From Gammaproteobacteria bacterium (GTDB lineage: Bacteria > Pseudomonadota > Gammaproteobacteria > Pseudomonadales > Azotimanducaceae), in NCBI GenBank assembly GCA_002689445.1, contig NZGC01000070.1, positions 56,471 through 101,686 of the forward strand: 45,216 bases of DNA, in the 5' to 3' direction. The notes beneath the pieces are model-generated. The model searched no databases. It saw only the letters and a program-made list of their open reading frames with translations, and had not been told where the DNA came from. Positions 29,066 through 39,564 of the stretch are shown here, piece after piece. A program made the position numbers and the translations under genes. How positions within the stretch are numbered: position 1 is the first letter of the stretch; the number at the start of each line of letters is the position of its first letter.

Positions 29066-29072
<7 letters not shown>
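27600..29072 (-). CDS. gcvPB: Glycine decarboxylase P-protein subunit 2
   Basis: PLP-binding half of the glycine decarboxylase, which removes CO2 from glycine and loads the aminomethyl group on GcvH lipoate. The 490-residue protein carries the PLP lysine in [16 protein letters not shown], the motif shared with the C-terminal half of fused GcvP. The N-terminus [11 protein letters not shown] is typical of split GcvPB. It overlaps gcvPA by seven bases and is the last gene of the gcv operon. In E. coli and Pseudomonas the two halves are one gene. Confidence 0.96.
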
Positions 29073-30436
<1,364 letters not shown>

Positions 30437-30456
30437 AACTCTCTCTCAGCGCGCTA

Positions 30457-30849
30457 CTAGGCTTCGGATTCGCATAGGGCTTGATACGCCGAAGGCAACA
30501 ACAGAGATTCAAGGCTTGCTGCATCATCCGGTCTTATCTTGACAAACCAGCCCGTATCAAAAGGTGCCTCATTCACGGTTTCCGGCGCGTCTTCCAGCAC
30601 CCTATTCACTGCTGTGATCTCGCCCGTTACGGGAGCATAAATATCTGAAGCCGCTTTCACCGACTCAACCACTGCCATCTCATCACCGGCGGCCACCCTG
30701 GAACCCACCTCAGGCAGCTCCACGTAGACCACGTCGCCCAGTGCCGCTTGGGCGTGATCACTGATGCCCACAACTGCCGTCTCATCGGCTTCCAGCTTCA
30801 CCCACTCGTGACTTGCCAGATAACGTACATCATCTCGAACTTCTGCCAT
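30457..30849 (-). CDS. gcvH: Glycine cleavage system H protein
   Basis: Lipoyl carrier that shuttles the aminomethyl intermediate between the P, T and L proteins. The 130-residue length is standard. The lipoylated lysine is Lys65 in [16 protein letters not shown]. The C-terminal [13 protein letters not shown] is also typical. It is second in the operon, 65 bases after gcvT and 20 before gcvPA. No L protein (lpd) is present; that subunit is normally shared with other complexes and encoded elsewhere. Confidence 0.97.
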   Translation of the reverse strand: MAEVRDDVRYLASHEWVKLEADETAVVGISDHAQAALGDVVYVELPEVGSRVAAGDEMAVVESVKAASDIYAPVTGEITAVNRVLEDAPETVNEAPFDTGWFVKIRPDDAASLESLLLPSAYQALCESEA

Positions 30850-30914
30850 TTTTCTTCTCCTCTGGAACCCATCGCGGCATCGCCGGTTTACGCTCAGCCA
30901 GCACCTGCTGGCGC

Positions 30915-32015
30915 TTAATCTGCTAACAATTGATAAACAGCCTTTCCCTGCTTGACGAAAGGTAATGATACCGCCGTCACTGGCACAAGCTTCCCACGTA
31001 TCTCGGCACTGAGCTGAGTCAGGGAGGTCTCCTCTACACTCACCCGCGCGAATCCGATACCGCTTTGTAAAGTCGGAGAGAAGGCGCCGCTGGTTATAAC
31101 ACCGACCTGGTTGCCATCACACAAGATGGGATAGCCCGAACGTAAAACCCCTCGCTCCTTTAATATCACGCCAATCATCTTGTGTTCCGTTTCCGTGGGA
31201 ACCCTATTGATCAGCGCCTGTTCACCAATAAAGTTTCGCCCGTTATGGACGACTGTCCATGAGAGGTTACAGCTGCTTGGTTTTACTGATTCATTCATGT
31301 CACTGCCATAAAGATTCAGGCCGGCCTCAAGCCGGAGGGTGTCTCTCGCCCCCAAACCGATGGGCATGACACCCTCTTCGAGTAATCGATCCCACAGCGC
31401 GCAGGCGGCATCCTTTTGCAGCATTACCTCCGCGCCCTTTTCCCCGGTGTAGCCGGTCCGCGCGACAACAAGATCGTCTTCAAAAAGACATTCAAACGGT
31501 TTGAGCTGCTTAAATCGCTGCGCGACGTCTGTCGGCAACACCTGATTCAAAACCGAAAGCGCTTGAGGCCCTTGCACGGCCAACATTGCCAGCTCTGCCT
31601 GCTCCATCATCTCCACCGCAAAGCCTTCAGCCGCTTGTTGCAGCCAGGCCAAATCTTTTTCTCTTGTGCCGCAGTTGACCACCAATCGATACCCTTCAGG
31701 CGCGCGATAGACAATCAGGTCATCAACTACGCCACCCTCATGATTGAGCATTGCGCTATAGAGGGCTTGCCCGAGGGTTGCGAGGCGATCAACATCGTTG
31801 GCCAGCAAGTGTTGAAGGTAAGCTCTGGCATCTTGCCCAATCACATCAATGACCGTCATGTGGGAGACGTCAAAAACGCCGGCTCGCTCGCGTACTGCTG
31901 TGTGCTCGTTGATTTGTGAACCATAATGAATCGGCATTTGCCAACCGCTGAAGTCCACCATTTTTCCACCCGCAGCAATATGGCGGGAATACAGGCAGGT
32001 TTGCATGAGCGTCAT
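30915..32015 (-). CDS. gcvT: Glycine cleavage system T protein (aminomethyltransferase)
   Basis: Transfers the methylene group from GcvH to tetrahydrofolate, giving 5,10-methylene-THF and ammonia. The 366-residue protein shows [20 protein letters not shown] near the start and [30 protein letters not shown] follows later in the protein. ATG 32015 is chosen because it restores the usual N-terminus and has AGGA six bases upstream; a frame eight codons longer exists. It is first in the operon gcvT-gcvH-gcvPA-gcvPB. The leader is short and has no glycine riboswitch. Confidence 0.96.
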   Translation of the reverse strand: MTLMQTCLYSRHIAAGGKMVDFSGWQMPIHYGSQINEHTAVRERAGVFDVSHMTVIDVIGQDARAYLQHLLANDVDRLATLGQALYSAMLNHEGGVVDDLIVYRAPEGYRLVVNCGTREKDLAWLQQAAEGFAVEMMEQAELAMLAVQGPQALSVLNQVLPTDVAQRFKQLKPFECLFEDDLVVARTGYTGEKGAEVMLQKDAACALWDRLLEEGVMPIGLGARDTLRLEAGLNLYGSDMNESVKPSSCNLSWTVVHNGRNFIGEQALINRVPTETEHKMIGVILKERGVLRSGYPILCDGNQVGVITSGAFSPTLQSGIGFARVSVEETSLTQLSAEIRGKLVPVTAVSLPFVKQGKAVYQLLAD

Positions 32016-32037
32016 AGAGGATCCTTTCAAGCCAAGC

Positions 32038-32066
32038 ATTATACGCCGCCTAAGCCCAATCTTGAA
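32038..32066 (-). promoter_or_regulatory. Candidate promoter of the gcv operon
   Basis: On the minus strand a consensus TATAAT (32038-32043) lies 17 bases after TTCAAG (32061-32066). It would give a leader of about 16 bases before gcvT, which fits the nearby AGGA ribosome site. The -35 is poor, so confidence is moderate. Confidence 0.4.
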
Positions 32067-32109
32067 TCGAATCTCCGTCAGTTTCGTCAGTAGTTTGATT
32101 CATAATGCA

Positions 32110-33282
32110 TTATAGAAAGCCTGCACCGGCCAGCCCTATCATCTGTTTTAAGGCCGTTTGTTGATCCATTGCCCGCAATGCCGCATTTCGTAGCCATCGC
32201 AACTCAGCGCCCTTTGGATCAAACAGCCGTTTGGTGAGGTCCGTCATCGCCGTCATTCGGAGATTCACTCGTCGTCTTTGACGTTGATAATCTTTGAGCG
32301 CCGTCGCCAAAGAAATATCTGGTGCGAAGCGCATCTCATCGAGGACAGCCGAAAGTGTCATAACGTCGCCAAACCCGAGATTCAGCCCCTGACCCGCTAA
32401 CGGATGTATGCTGTGCGCAGCATCACCCACCAATACCGCCGAACCCTTGACATAGCGCCTGGCGTGACGCTGAAACAAGGGAAAGCGCTGCCGATCTCGC
32501 ATCGCCAGCGCCGCGCCTGCTTCCTGCTCGCAAGCCTGATTGATCAGCGACAATAGCGTCTCGTCGCTGTCCTCAAAACGCTCCGCCGCATGCCTAGATG
32601 ACCAAACCAAAACACATTGATTTGATTCGGGTAAGGGTAGCAATGCCATCGGACCTTCCTGGGTGAAGGCCTGAAAGGCCGTCCCACCATGAGCCTGATC
32701 CATCGTTACCACGGCAACCAGCGCCATCTGATCATAGCTCCAACCCAACGTATTGATGCCCAACAGATCGCGTGTTTTGGAGCCTCCGCCATCAGCACCG
32801 ACCAACAGCGCAGTCGACAGGAATTCTCCGGTACTCAACTGCACTCTGACCTCGGTGCTTGAAGGAATGATGTCAATGATGCCTGTGCGCCACCGGACCG
32901 GATCATTGCCATCACCTACCGCCCTATCGAGGTCATCAAACAGCCGGTGGACCAAGCGGTCATTTTCAATGATGACGCCATCCGCTGGCAGCGATAACTT
33001 AGCTGATCCTTCAGCATCCCACACCTGCATATCAGTAAACCGACAACCGTTTTGCTGGAAGAACGCTGAATGAATGCCGAGCTGCTCGCAAAACTGTATC
33101 GAGCTCTGATTAATCGCACTCACCCGCGGAGAACGTAGGCCGATGGCATCCGTCGACGGGCGTTGCGGCATTGCCTCCGCTTGATCAATGACCTGACCGT
33201 GTAACCCTTTTCGGGTGAGCGTCAATGCGGCGGATAGCCCAACGGGGCCACCACCCACCACCAGAAAATCAAATGCTGTCAT
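32110..33282 (-). CDS. UbiH/UbiF/VisC family FAD-dependent ubiquinone hydroxylase
   Basis: A flavin monooxygenase that hydroxylates the ubiquinone ring during synthesis. The 390-residue protein starts with the FAD Rossmann motif VVGGGPVGLSAALTL. It carries the second FAD motif VLVGDAAHSIHPLAGQGLNLG near residue 280. The class is clear, but whether it acts at the C1, C5 or C6 position cannot be read. The place between gcv and ygfB matches E. coli, where ubiI and ubiH lie together; here only one of the two is present. ATG 33282 is preferred over GTG 33291. Confidence 0.9.
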   Translation of the reverse strand: MTAFDFLVVGGGPVGLSAALTLTRKGLHGQVIDQAEAMPQRPSTDAIGLRSPRVSAINQSSIQFCEQLGIHSAFFQQNGCRFTDMQVWDAEGSAKLSLPADGVIIENDRLVHRLFDDLDRAVGDGNDPVRWRTGIIDIIPSSTEVRVQLSTGEFLSTALLVGADGGGSKTRDLLGINTLGWSYDQMALVAVVTMDQAHGGTAFQAFTQEGPMALLPLPESNQCVLVWSSRHAAERFEDSDETLLSLINQACEQEAGAALAMRDRQRFPLFQRHARRYVKGSAVLVGDAAHSIHPLAGQGLNLGFGDVMTLSAVLDEMRFAPDISLATALKDYQRQRRRVNLRMTAMTDLTKRLFDPKGAELRWLRNAALRAMDQQTALKQMIGLAGAGFL

Positions 33283-33303
33283 GTTGACCACGCGCTCGGC
33301 TTA

Positions 33304-33825
33304 TCACCGCTGCCTCGCCTCAGTGGCAAGCGTGAGCACCACGATTCGAACGTATTCTACAATCTCTATGAAATCGCCCTCATTCGCCTCCGAATCAGGG
33401 ACTGGCGCCATCATCCCTGCGATGGCCGCCAAATCGGACAGCATCTCTTGATGCTCGGGCTGATCGATCAGCCCCCGCGCTGATTCCGCCAGAGCCAAAC
33501 CCCGCAGAAAACCGCTACACCAACAGGTCAACTCTGAAAATCGATCATCTATCGCCGCCGCATCCTCGGGTAACTCAAGCCGTAAATCAAAATCAGAGAA
33601 CTCTTCGAGACTTTCTTTCGCTGCTTTGTAGCGGTCTTGAGCAAGCGCAATCAAAGCCGCATTGACCGCAGACTCCGGTATGCCGAGCTGATCTGCAAGC
33701 CATCGATTTGAAACACTCTCTTTCGCCGGATGCACGGCCGCTTCTGCCACCACCAATCCGTGAAACTCGGCCGCGCCACAATCTGTCCCTACCGTTTGTA
33801 AAATCGTTGCCGCTGATGCTGTCAC
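33304..33825 (-). CDS. ygfB: UPF0149 family protein YgfB
   Basis: A 173-residue acidic, helical protein of the UPF0149 (YgfB/YecA) family. The segments GAAEFHGLVVAEA near the N-terminus, CWCSGFLRGLALAES and the acidic C-terminal VPDSEANEGDFIEIVEYVR are typical. In Pseudomonas a YgfB homologue has been linked to repression of a resistance gene, as I recall; its role here is unknown. The start is GTG 33825 with AGGG upstream. It is divergent from the coiled-coil gene and zapA, as in E. coli. Confidence 0.9.
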   Translation of the reverse strand: MTASAATILQTVGTDCGAAEFHGLVVAEAAVHPAKESVSNRWLADQLGIPESAVNAALIALAQDRYKAAKESLEEFSDFDLRLELPEDAAAIDDRFSELTCWCSGFLRGLALAESARGLIDQPEHQEMLSDLAAIAGMMAPVPDSEANEGDFIEIVEYVRIVVLTLATEARQR

Positions 33826-33910
33826 ATCTTAAGCCCTGCTACTTTTCTCGTATTCTAGGGCATCGGCTCGTCAGAGGCGACCATTTGACCAGCCGCGGAT
33901 CAGCCTTCAT

Positions 33911-33940
33911 TGACCTCTTAGCCCCGTGACCGATATATTA
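33911..33940 (+). promoter_or_regulatory. Promoter for the coiled-coil/zapA operon
   Basis: TTGACC (33911-33916) is followed after 18 bases by TATATT (33935-33940). Transcription would start near 33947, and a GAGG ribosome site sits six bases before GTG 33964. This is the clearest promoter seen for a protein-coding gene in the window. Confidence 0.6.
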
Positions 33941-33963
33941 GCCTCTTAAATCGAGGACCCCCT

Positions 33964-34161
33964 GTGAGCCAAATCGAATTAGAAGCCAAACTGGACGAGC
34001 TCACCGCGCTGTGTGAAGTTTTGATGACGGAGCGGCAGCAATTGGCAACAGAAAATCAAAAACTGAATCAGGAACGTGCTCAGCTACTGGCCCGGAATGT
34101 TGCGGTCAAGAGTAAAGTTGAAGCAATGATTGTCCGGCTTAAAGCCTTGGAGCAAGAGTGA
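33964..34161 (+). CDS. TIGR02449-type ZapB-like coiled-coil protein
   Basis: A 65-residue protein that is almost entirely one coiled coil, with regular Leu, Ile and Met heptads from LEAKLDELTALCEVLM through LKALEQE. Small proteins of this kind (TIGR02449) are regularly encoded just before zapA in gammaproteobacteria and resemble the division factor ZapB in length and structure. The start is GTG 33964 with GAGG six bases upstream. The next gene starts two bases after its stop. A role at the division ring is inference from context. Confidence 0.85.
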   Translation: MSQIELEAKLDELTALCEVLMTERQQLATENQKLNQERAQLLARNVAVKSKVEAMIVRLKALEQE

Positions 34162-34162
34162 T

Positions 34163-34483
34163 ATGGCGACCCCAGAGACCATCACCGTGTCCATCTTTGA
34201 TAAAGACTACCAAGTGAGTTGCCCCCCTCAGGAAGTTCAAGCCCTGCGTGATTCAGCCTTCTTTCTCGACCAAAAAATGCGAGAAATCAAACAGGCTGGC
34301 AGTGTGCTAGGCCTGGATCGCCTTGCGGTCATGGCGGCACTCAACATTACCCATGAGCTCCTGTCTTCCACCGAGGCTCAAAAAACCGCCGAAACGACGC
34401 TGGCAGAGCACGCCGCCCAATTGTCTCGGGGAGCAGATCGAATTGATCTATTGATCAACGCGTTAAAGTCTGCCAAGGCCTAG
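34163..34483 (+). CDS. zapA: Cell division protein ZapA
   Basis: A Z-ring-associated protein that cross-links FtsZ filaments. The 106-residue protein has the N-terminal ZapA domain, with VSIFDKDYQVSCP and the central LDRLAVMAALNITHELL. A C-terminal helical region follows, for dimer formation. ATG 34163 is preferred over an in-frame upstream start at 34130, which would overlap the previous gene by 32 bases. It follows the coiled-coil gene by one base and precedes 6S RNA, the conserved zapA-ssrS-ygfA order. Confidence 0.94.
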   Translation: MATPETITVSIFDKDYQVSCPPQEVQALRDSAFFLDQKMREIKQAGSVLGLDRLAVMAALNITHELLSSTEAQKTAETTLAEHAAQLSRGADRIDLLINALKSAKA

Positions 34484-34493
34484 GCACTAATAC

Positions 34494-34523
34494 TTACGAG
34501 CTCTCGCTCCCGCCTGCTATACT
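34494..34523 (+). promoter_or_regulatory. Promoter of 6S RNA
   Basis: TATACT at 34518-34523 follows TTACGA (34494-34499) after 18 bases. Transcription from about 34530 coincides with the first base of the predicted closing stem of 6S RNA. Confidence 0.6.
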
Positions 34524-34530
34524 CTGGTCT

Positions 34531-34707
34531 GACGCCCTGGGTTGTTTGCCAGTCGATATGTCCTCGACCCTTTATGCGACCGTTAGGGGGTCTTTTTTCG
34601 ATACCTGTGCGCACATCCGTCCTGCGGGGAGCCTTCGGGTCGATAGAGACCACCGCCTTGAACCGCAGGGTTCAAGGGCCTTTCAGACAGCGGCAATTTG
34701 GGGCGTC
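34531..34707 (+). ncRNA. ssrS: 6S RNA
   Basis: RNA of about 177 bases that binds sigma-70 RNA polymerase in stationary phase. The ends pair perfectly: GACGCCC (34531-34537) with GGGCGTC (34701-34707). The 3' half contains CCTTGAACC and GGTTCAAGGG separated by three bases, followed by CAGCGGC, closely like E. coli 6S. CCGTCC with GGAGCCT is also shared. The position between zapA and ygfA is the conserved one. The ends are from pairing and the promoter; no search was run. A hairpin GACCC/GGGTC followed by six T at 34593-34598 lies inside the RNA. Confidence 0.9.
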
Positions 34708-34782
34708 GCTTGTTAACAAAGGCTCCGTGCTGAGCGCGATTGACTGTGCCAGTATCCGGCCCCACTTTGGTAACGTTCTGTT

Positions 34783-35370
34783 ATGTCCCATAGTCTACGA
34801 CAATCCATCAGACGGCAACGACGGGGGATCAATGCCGCGGAGCAGCTAAAGGCAGCCACCGCCACAGCAAAACGAGCGGTCCACCTTTTGGGCCCCTTGC
34901 ATCGAAAAACCTTAGCCGCTTACTGGCCGTCTGACGGCGAACTATCGCCACTCCCAATTCTCAGCTTTGGGCTGAAAATTGGCGCGCGCTGCACACTTCC
35001 GGTGATTCGCCAAGATAAGACCTTGTCTTTTTGCCCAATCACAGCCACCACTCAATTTGTGGCCAACCGTTTTGGCATTGCCGAGCCGGCGGCTGGGCCT
35101 CATGCCGGGGTCCCGCTGCAAGCGCATGATGCGATCTTCTTACCTTTGGTTGCTTTCGATCCGCAAGGCCATCGTCTTGGTATGGGCGGCGGCTACTATG
35201 ATCGAAGCCTAGCCGCTTTACTCAAGGGACCTCGACCTTGGTTGATTGGATTGGGTCATGATTTTCAATCAACCCAGCTAGAGCCCAAGTCTTGGGACGT
35301 CCCGCTCGATGCTATACTCACCCCAACCCAAACCATCGCGCTCCACGCAACGCTAAAGACATCACTGTAA
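34783..35370 (+). CDS. ygfA: 5-formyltetrahydrofolate cyclo-ligase
   Basis: Converts 5-formyl-THF to 5,10-methenyl-THF using ATP, returning a stored folate to the one-carbon pool. The 195-residue protein begins with the basic segment SLRQSIRRQRRGI. It carries the hallmark MGGGYYDRSLA near residue 140 and FLPLVAFDPQGHRLG before it. It lies directly downstream of 6S RNA and may be partly transcribed from the same promoter. No clear ribosome site precedes ATG 34783. It links functionally to gcvT and metF in the same window. Confidence 0.95.
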   Translation: MSHSLRQSIRRQRRGINAAEQLKAATATAKRAVHLLGPLHRKTLAAYWPSDGELSPLPILSFGLKIGARCTLPVIRQDKTLSFCPITATTQFVANRFGIAEPAAGPHAGVPLQAHDAIFLPLVAFDPQGHRLGMGGGYYDRSLAALLKGPRPWLIGLGHDFQSTQLEPKSWDVPLDAILTPTQTIALHATLKTSL

Positions 35371-35417
35371 CTTTGTCGCAACGTATATCGCATGGGCCTC
35401 TCTGAAGGAGACACACA

Positions 35418-35972
35418 ATGGCCGTTAAACCCATTTTACGCATGGGCCACCCTGTGCTTCGAGTTCCCGCAGCTCCCTACCCGGTCTCAGAAATCGATAC
35501 CCCTGAATTTGCGGCGCTCATTCAGGATTTGCGAGATACCTTGGTTGATGCAGGAGGCATTGGCCTTGCCGCACCTCAAATTGGGGTTTCTTACCAAGTG
35601 GTTATCGTCGACATTCCTGCGGGTCCCTCCCGCTACGGCGAACTCAGCGCCCTAGGATTTTCGGTTTTTATCAACCCAAAGCTGACGCCATTGAGCACAG
35701 AAAAACAGTCCTATTGGGAGGGTTGCTTGTCGGTGCCGGGTCTGCGGGGCTTGGTGTCGAGACCCAGCGTTGTTCAAATCGACTATCTAAGCGACGAGTC
35801 TGTCAACCAACGCCGAACCTTTACGGGCTTTCCAGCGACCGTAATTCAACACGAGTTGGATCATCTCACAGGGACTTTGTATATCGACCACATTGAGGAT
35901 CGTTCTCTGATTGCCTTCGAGTCCGAATATGAGACCTTTCATTCCGCTTCGACCCCGCCCACGGGAATTTAA
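35418..35972 (+). CDS. def: Peptide deformylase
   Basis: Removes the formyl group from new N-termini. The 184-residue metalloenzyme has all three motifs: GIGLAAPQIG near residue 48, EGCLSVPG near 97 with the metal Cys, and QHELDHLTG near 137 with both metal His and the catalytic Glu. The N-terminus MAVKPILRMGHPVLR is more like the accessory deformylases than the def gene usually paired with fmt, and no fmt is here. So this may be a second copy. A strong GAAGGAG ribosome site precedes ATG 35418. Confidence 0.94.
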   Translation: MAVKPILRMGHPVLRVPAAPYPVSEIDTPEFAALIQDLRDTLVDAGGIGLAAPQIGVSYQVVIVDIPAGPSRYGELSALGFSVFINPKLTPLSTEKQSYWEGCLSVPGLRGLVSRPSVVQIDYLSDESVNQRRTFTGFPATVIQHELDHLTGTLYIDHIEDRSLIAFESEYETFHSASTPPTGI

Positions 35973-36421
35973 CCGGAAGCACAGCAACCACTTCAGTGGG
36001 GAAGCTTCTCGGTCGGGGCCGTCGAGGCACTGTGGGGTTGGATCAGACCTAAAAGCGCGCACTGGCTAAAGGCATCGCTTGCAGCCGTGTTCCGAGTCAT
36101 ATTTTGCCCAGCCAAGTTTGAAAGCTTCAAGCATCCGAATGGATGCGCGGCGCAGGCTCGCCTCGGGTCGAGCCTTCTGGAGCGGGAGCTTGTCGCCTTC
36201 GCTGTCAAAAACTACACCCGCCCATCAGCACGCTCAACAAGCATAATCTGTCAACTCAAATCGACCCCGCTCTCAAGCAATCCCCCTACTTATGCTCTGC
36301 CTATCCGGCAAGGGCTCGCTGATCGCCGCAAACCACCCAATTCACCTGTCTAGCCCCTTCTTGGTGACGCTATCTGGTAACATCGCCCTAACATCGCTTC
36401 AACAAGGAAACTGCCAATTCC
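35973..36421. other. Gene-free interval rich in inverted repeats
   Basis: This interval of 449 bases between the deformylase and rpiA holds no convincing gene. The longest plus-strand frame (36087-36353) has no motif or ribosome site. Several perfect inverted repeats are present, listed separately. A ribosome site AAGGAA for rpiA lies at 36404-36409. Confidence 0.55.
36118..36175. repeat. Cluster of three perfect inverted repeats
   Basis: Three hairpins stand in a row within 58 bases. First, arms TTGAA and TTCAA at 36118-36130. Second, GCATCC and GGATGC at 36131-36146 with a GAAT loop. Third, AGGCTCG and CGAGCCT at 36154-36175 with an eight-base loop. No T run follows. A related fold after the deformylase stop (GAAGC at 35976-35980 with GCTTC at 36004-36008) encloses another small hairpin. 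Confidence 0.5.
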
Positions 36422-37102
36422 ATGGGTCAGGATCGAATCAAGCAACTACTGGGTCAGGCCGCCGCAGAGGCCATCAAGCCGCTGTTAACCCCTGAGACAT
36501 ACATTGGCGTTGGCACGGGATCAACTGCCAATTACTTCATCGACGCCCTCTCCGACCTTAAACTTCACTTTGCAGGTGCAGTTGCCAGCTCGATCGTTTC
36601 AGCGGAGCGTCTGCAAGCGCAGCAAATCCAGGTGGTATCCCTCAACGAATCTGGTCCTCTCGGTGTTTATGTTGATGGCGCTGATGAAATAGACCCAAGT
36701 TTCAGTATGACCAAAGGCGGAGGCGGCGCCCTGACTCGAGAGAAAATCGTGGCCAGTGCGGCAGCGCACTTTATTTGTATCGCGGATCAAACCAAATGGG
36801 TAAAACGCTTAGGTCAGTTTCCGCTTCCTATCGAGGTCATTCCAATGTCACGCTCAACCGTTGCTCGACAACTGGTCGCACTCGGAGGCACGCCTGTGCT
36901 GCGCGAAAACTTTTTGACAGACAACGGTAATGAAATTCTCGATGTGCACGATCTTGAGATCGACGATCCAGCGGCGCTCGAGGCAGCGCTCAATCATCTT
37001 CCGGGGATTGTGACCAACGGCCTTTTTGCTCTGCGTCCGGCCGATCAATTGTTGATGGATGTTGACGGTCAAATTCAAACGTACCGCGTAGGGCAGCGCT
37101 GA
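36422..37102 (+). CDS. rpiA: Ribose-5-phosphate isomerase A
   Basis: Interconverts ribose 5-phosphate and ribulose 5-phosphate in the pentose phosphate pathway. The 226-residue protein shows the RpiA motifs YIGVGTGSTANYFIDAL, VYVDGADEIDPSF and KGGGGALTREKIVA, which hold the substrate-binding Asp residues and catalytic Glu. It abuts the convergent hydroxyacid dehydrogenase gene with no spacer. The nearby tkt, pgk and fba genes serve the same sugar phosphate network. In Pseudomonas and E. coli rpiA lies near ilvA or serA; neither is here. Confidence 0.96.
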   Translation: MGQDRIKQLLGQAAAEAIKPLLTPETYIGVGTGSTANYFIDALSDLKLHFAGAVASSIVSAERLQAQQIQVVSLNESGPLGVYVDGADEIDPSFSMTKGGGGALTREKIVASAAAHFICIADQTKWVKRLGQFPLPIEVIPMSRSTVARQLVALGGTPVLRENFLTDNGNEILDVHDLEIDDPAALEAALNHLPGIVTNGLFALRPADQLLMDVDGQIQTYRVGQR

Positions 37103-38494
37103 TTACAACACCTTTCCAGGATTCATTAGGTTCAGCGGGTCAAAAACCTTTTTGATTTGCTGCATTATCGCTCTTTCAGCCGCTGTTTTTGAATAACCCA
37201 AATATTGTCGCTTTAACAATCCGACCCCATGTTCAGCCGAAACGCTGCCATCAAACCGTTCAACGACTTGCATGATTTGCTGACCCAATGGCGCGCAGGC
37301 AGCTTCAAACGCCTCAATCGACCAATCCCGAGGGCACAAAATGTTGAGATGCACATTACCGTCGCCAATGTGACCAAACCAAATAACCTCGAAAGGCAAT
37401 GCGACATCAGCGATCACAGCCGATACTGCGTCAAGAAATGCCGGTGCTTGACCAATTCGCACCGCCAAATCGTGCTTGTAAGGCGTCCGCGGTGTAATGG
37501 CTTCTGAAATGCCCTCCCGGTAAACCCAAAGACGCTGGTTGTCAGCCAAACTGCGCGCAATCACGGCATCAGATACCCTTCCGGAGGACGCAAGGGCTGT
37601 GTAGACAGCTTCGGCTTGTAATTGGCCTTCGACTTCGCCACTTGCTTGCTCAAACTCGCACAACACATAGTAAGGAGAGATCGACAGAGGGCGCTCAAGA
37701 TTACGATGCTCGCAGACTGCCATCATTGCTTCGTCGGAAAAAAACTCAAAGGCGGTGACCGACAACCTGCGTCTACTCTCGGCGAGCACAGTCAAAGCCG
37801 TTGGCATATCTGGAATTGCCAGCAACATAACACGCAACGGCGCAGGAGGATCGGTAAGTTTTATCCAGGCCTCGGTAATCATCCCCAAAATACCTTCCGA
37901 CCCGACAAAGAGGTGTCGTAGGTCCATACCGGTGGCGTTTTTCTGCAGCCCTTGGTTCAACACCATCGATTCGCCGGTACCCGTGACAACTTCGAGGCCG
38001 CTCACCCAGTCTCGCGTCAAACCGTAGCGTAATACCTTGATGCCCCCCGCGTTGGTCGCAATATTTCCGCCTAGGTGGCTTGATCCCGAGGACGCGAAAT
38101 CTACCGGGTAATAGAGACCTTGATCCGATGCAAATTGCTGGAGCTGCTGAGTGATCACACCGGGTTGCAACCGTACCAATCGCGACTGCGGATCAAAATC
38201 GAGGATTCGACGACAGCGCTCAAAGGAAACAACGATCTCTCCCTTTGCTGCCGTCGCGCCTCCTGACAAGCCGGTTCGACCGCCTGATGGCACGAGCGCC
38301 ATTTTTTCGCTTTTTGCCAGCCTAACGAGCTGCTGCACTTCGTCTCGTTCTGTGGGGAAGACAATCGCCGCAGGTTTGGGTTTGACAAATTTCGACCAAT
38401 CCTGGCCGTAGAACGCTAGATCGTCGCCGGCGACAGACACCCGCTCGGAGGTAAAGAGCTGCTCGAGGGCTTGCAGCTGGGCGTCTGAGATCAC
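37103..38494 (-). CDS. FAD-linked D-2-hydroxyacid dehydrogenase
   Basis: A 463-residue flavoenzyme of the FAD-binding type 4 family that oxidises a D-2-hydroxyacid such as D-2-hydroxyglutarate or D-lactate. The FAD segment has [13 protein letters not shown] and [17 protein letters not shown]. The C-terminal domain has [12 protein letters not shown] with the metal His pair, and SAEHGVG. This pattern is closest to D-2-hydroxyglutarate and D-lactate dehydrogenases; the substrate is unproven. D-2-hydroxyglutarate would fit as a by-product of SerA in serine synthesis. The start GTG 38494 overlaps the fba stop by four bases, so it is the tail of the tkt-pgk-fba operon. Confidence 0.88.
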   Translation of the reverse strand: MISDAQLQALEQLFTSERVSVAGDDLAFYGQDWSKFVKPKPAAIVFPTERDEVQQLVRLAKSEKMALVPSGGRTGLSGGATAAKGEIVVSFERCRRILDFDPQSRLVRLQPGVITQQLQQFASDQGLYYPVDFASSGSSHLGGNIATNAGGIKVLRYGLTRDWVSGLEVVTGTGESMVLNQGLQKNATGMDLRHLFVGSEGILGMITEAWIKLTDPPAPLRVMLLAIPDMPTALTVLAESRRRLSVTAFEFFSDEAMMAVCEHRNLERPLSISPYYVLCEFEQASGEVEGQLQAEAVYTALASSGRVSDAVIARSLADNQRLWVYREGISEAITPRTPYKHDLAVRIGQAPAFLDAVSAVIADVALPFEVIWFGHIGDGNVHLNILCPRDWSIEAFEAACAPLGQQIMQVVERFDGSVSAEHGVGLLKRQYLGYSKTAAERAIMQQIKKVFDPLNLMNPGKVL

Positions 38495-39546
38495 GCCTTG
38501 AGCATACCCTGCTGGTAGCGATCAGCCATGGCCTCTAAAGATATCGGCTTGATTTTTGACGCCTGCCCAGCTGTGCCAAAGGCTTCATAACGCTCAATGA
38601 CGATTGATTTCATTGCCTCAGTCGAGGCGGCCAGATACTTGCGGGGATCGAATTCAGCCGGGTGTTCTGCCAAGAATTGTCGCACCGCGCCCGTCGAAGC
38701 AAGCCGAAGATCGGTATCAATGTTTACCTTGCGAACACCATGACGAATCCCCTCTTGAATTTCCTTTAAGGGGACCCCGTAGGTCTCAGGGATTTCGCCA
38801 CCATTCGCATTAATAATCGCTAACCAATCTTGGGGAACACTGGAAGAGCCGTGCATCACCAAATGCGTATTGGGCAGTTTCTGGTGAATGGCTTTGATCT
38901 GCTCTATGGCTAAAATATCCCCCGTCGGAGGCCGGGAAAACTTGTAAGCACCATGAGAGGTACCGATCGCAATAGCTAAGGCATCGCATTGCGTTTGCTC
39001 GACAAAGTCTGCCGCTTGATCAGGGTCGGTGAGCAGTTGATCCATCGATAGCGTGCCACTGGCCCCCACACCATCTTCTTCGCCGGCTTCACCGGTCTCT
39101 AGCGACCCTAGGCACCCGAGCTCGCCTTCGACCGTGACACCACAGGCATGCGCCATCGCTACGGCTTGTTGGGTTACCGCCACATTGTATTCATAACTCG
39201 CAGGCGTTTTTTGGTCTTCAAGCAAGGAGCCATCCATCATGACCGAAGAAAAACCGAGTTGGATTGAGCGCTGGCAAGCAGCAGGCGATGCCCCATGGTC
39301 CTGATGCATCACCACGGGGATATGCGGAAACTCTTCGATGGCGGCCAAAATCAGGTGTCTCAAAAAGTTACTACCCGCATACTTTCGAGCACCGGCAGAA
39401 GCCTGGACGATCACAGGGCTGTTGGTCGCATCCGCGCCTTCCATGATGGCTCGCATCTGCTCAAGGTTGTTAACGTTGAATGCTGGCACGCCGTACTCAG
39501 CCTCGGCCGCGTGATCCAACAACTGTCGCATACTCACTAATGCCAT
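38491..39546 (-). CDS. fba: Fructose-bisphosphate aldolase, class II
   Basis: Zinc aldolase that interconverts fructose 1,6-bisphosphate and the triose phosphates. The 351-residue protein is of the IIB type, with [11 protein letters not shown] (metal His), VEGELGCLG and [22 protein letters not shown] near residue 275 closes the active site. It follows pgk by 18 bases in the operon tkt-pgk-fba. The familiar gammaproteobacterial order is tkt-epd-pgk-fba; the epd gene is missing here. Confidence 0.96.
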   Translation of the reverse strand: MALVSMRQLLDHAAEAEYGVPAFNVNNLEQMRAIMEGADATNSPVIVQASAGARKYAGSNFLRHLILAAIEEFPHIPVVMHQDHGASPAACQRSIQLGFSSVMMDGSLLEDQKTPASYEYNVAVTQQAVAMAHACGVTVEGELGCLGSLETGEAGEEDGVGASGTLSMDQLLTDPDQAADFVEQTQCDALAIAIGTSHGAYKFSRPPTGDILAIEQIKAIHQKLPNTHLVMHGSSSVPQDWLAIINANGGEIPETYGVPLKEIQEGIRHGVRKVNIDTDLRLASTGAVRQFLAEHPAEFDPRKYLAASTEAMKSIVIERYEAFGTAGQASKIKPISLEAMADRYQQGMLKA

Positions 39547-39564
39547 GATGCTCTCCTAAACGCG

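Noticed and set aside
32016-32109. Glycine riboswitch upstream of gcvT
   Set aside because: Only about 95 bases separate gcvT from the upstream gene and no tandem aptamer pattern is visible.
36087-36353. Plus-strand frame of 88 codons between the deformylase and rpiA
   Set aside because: No ribosome site, odd composition and it crosses the hairpin cluster; probably chance.
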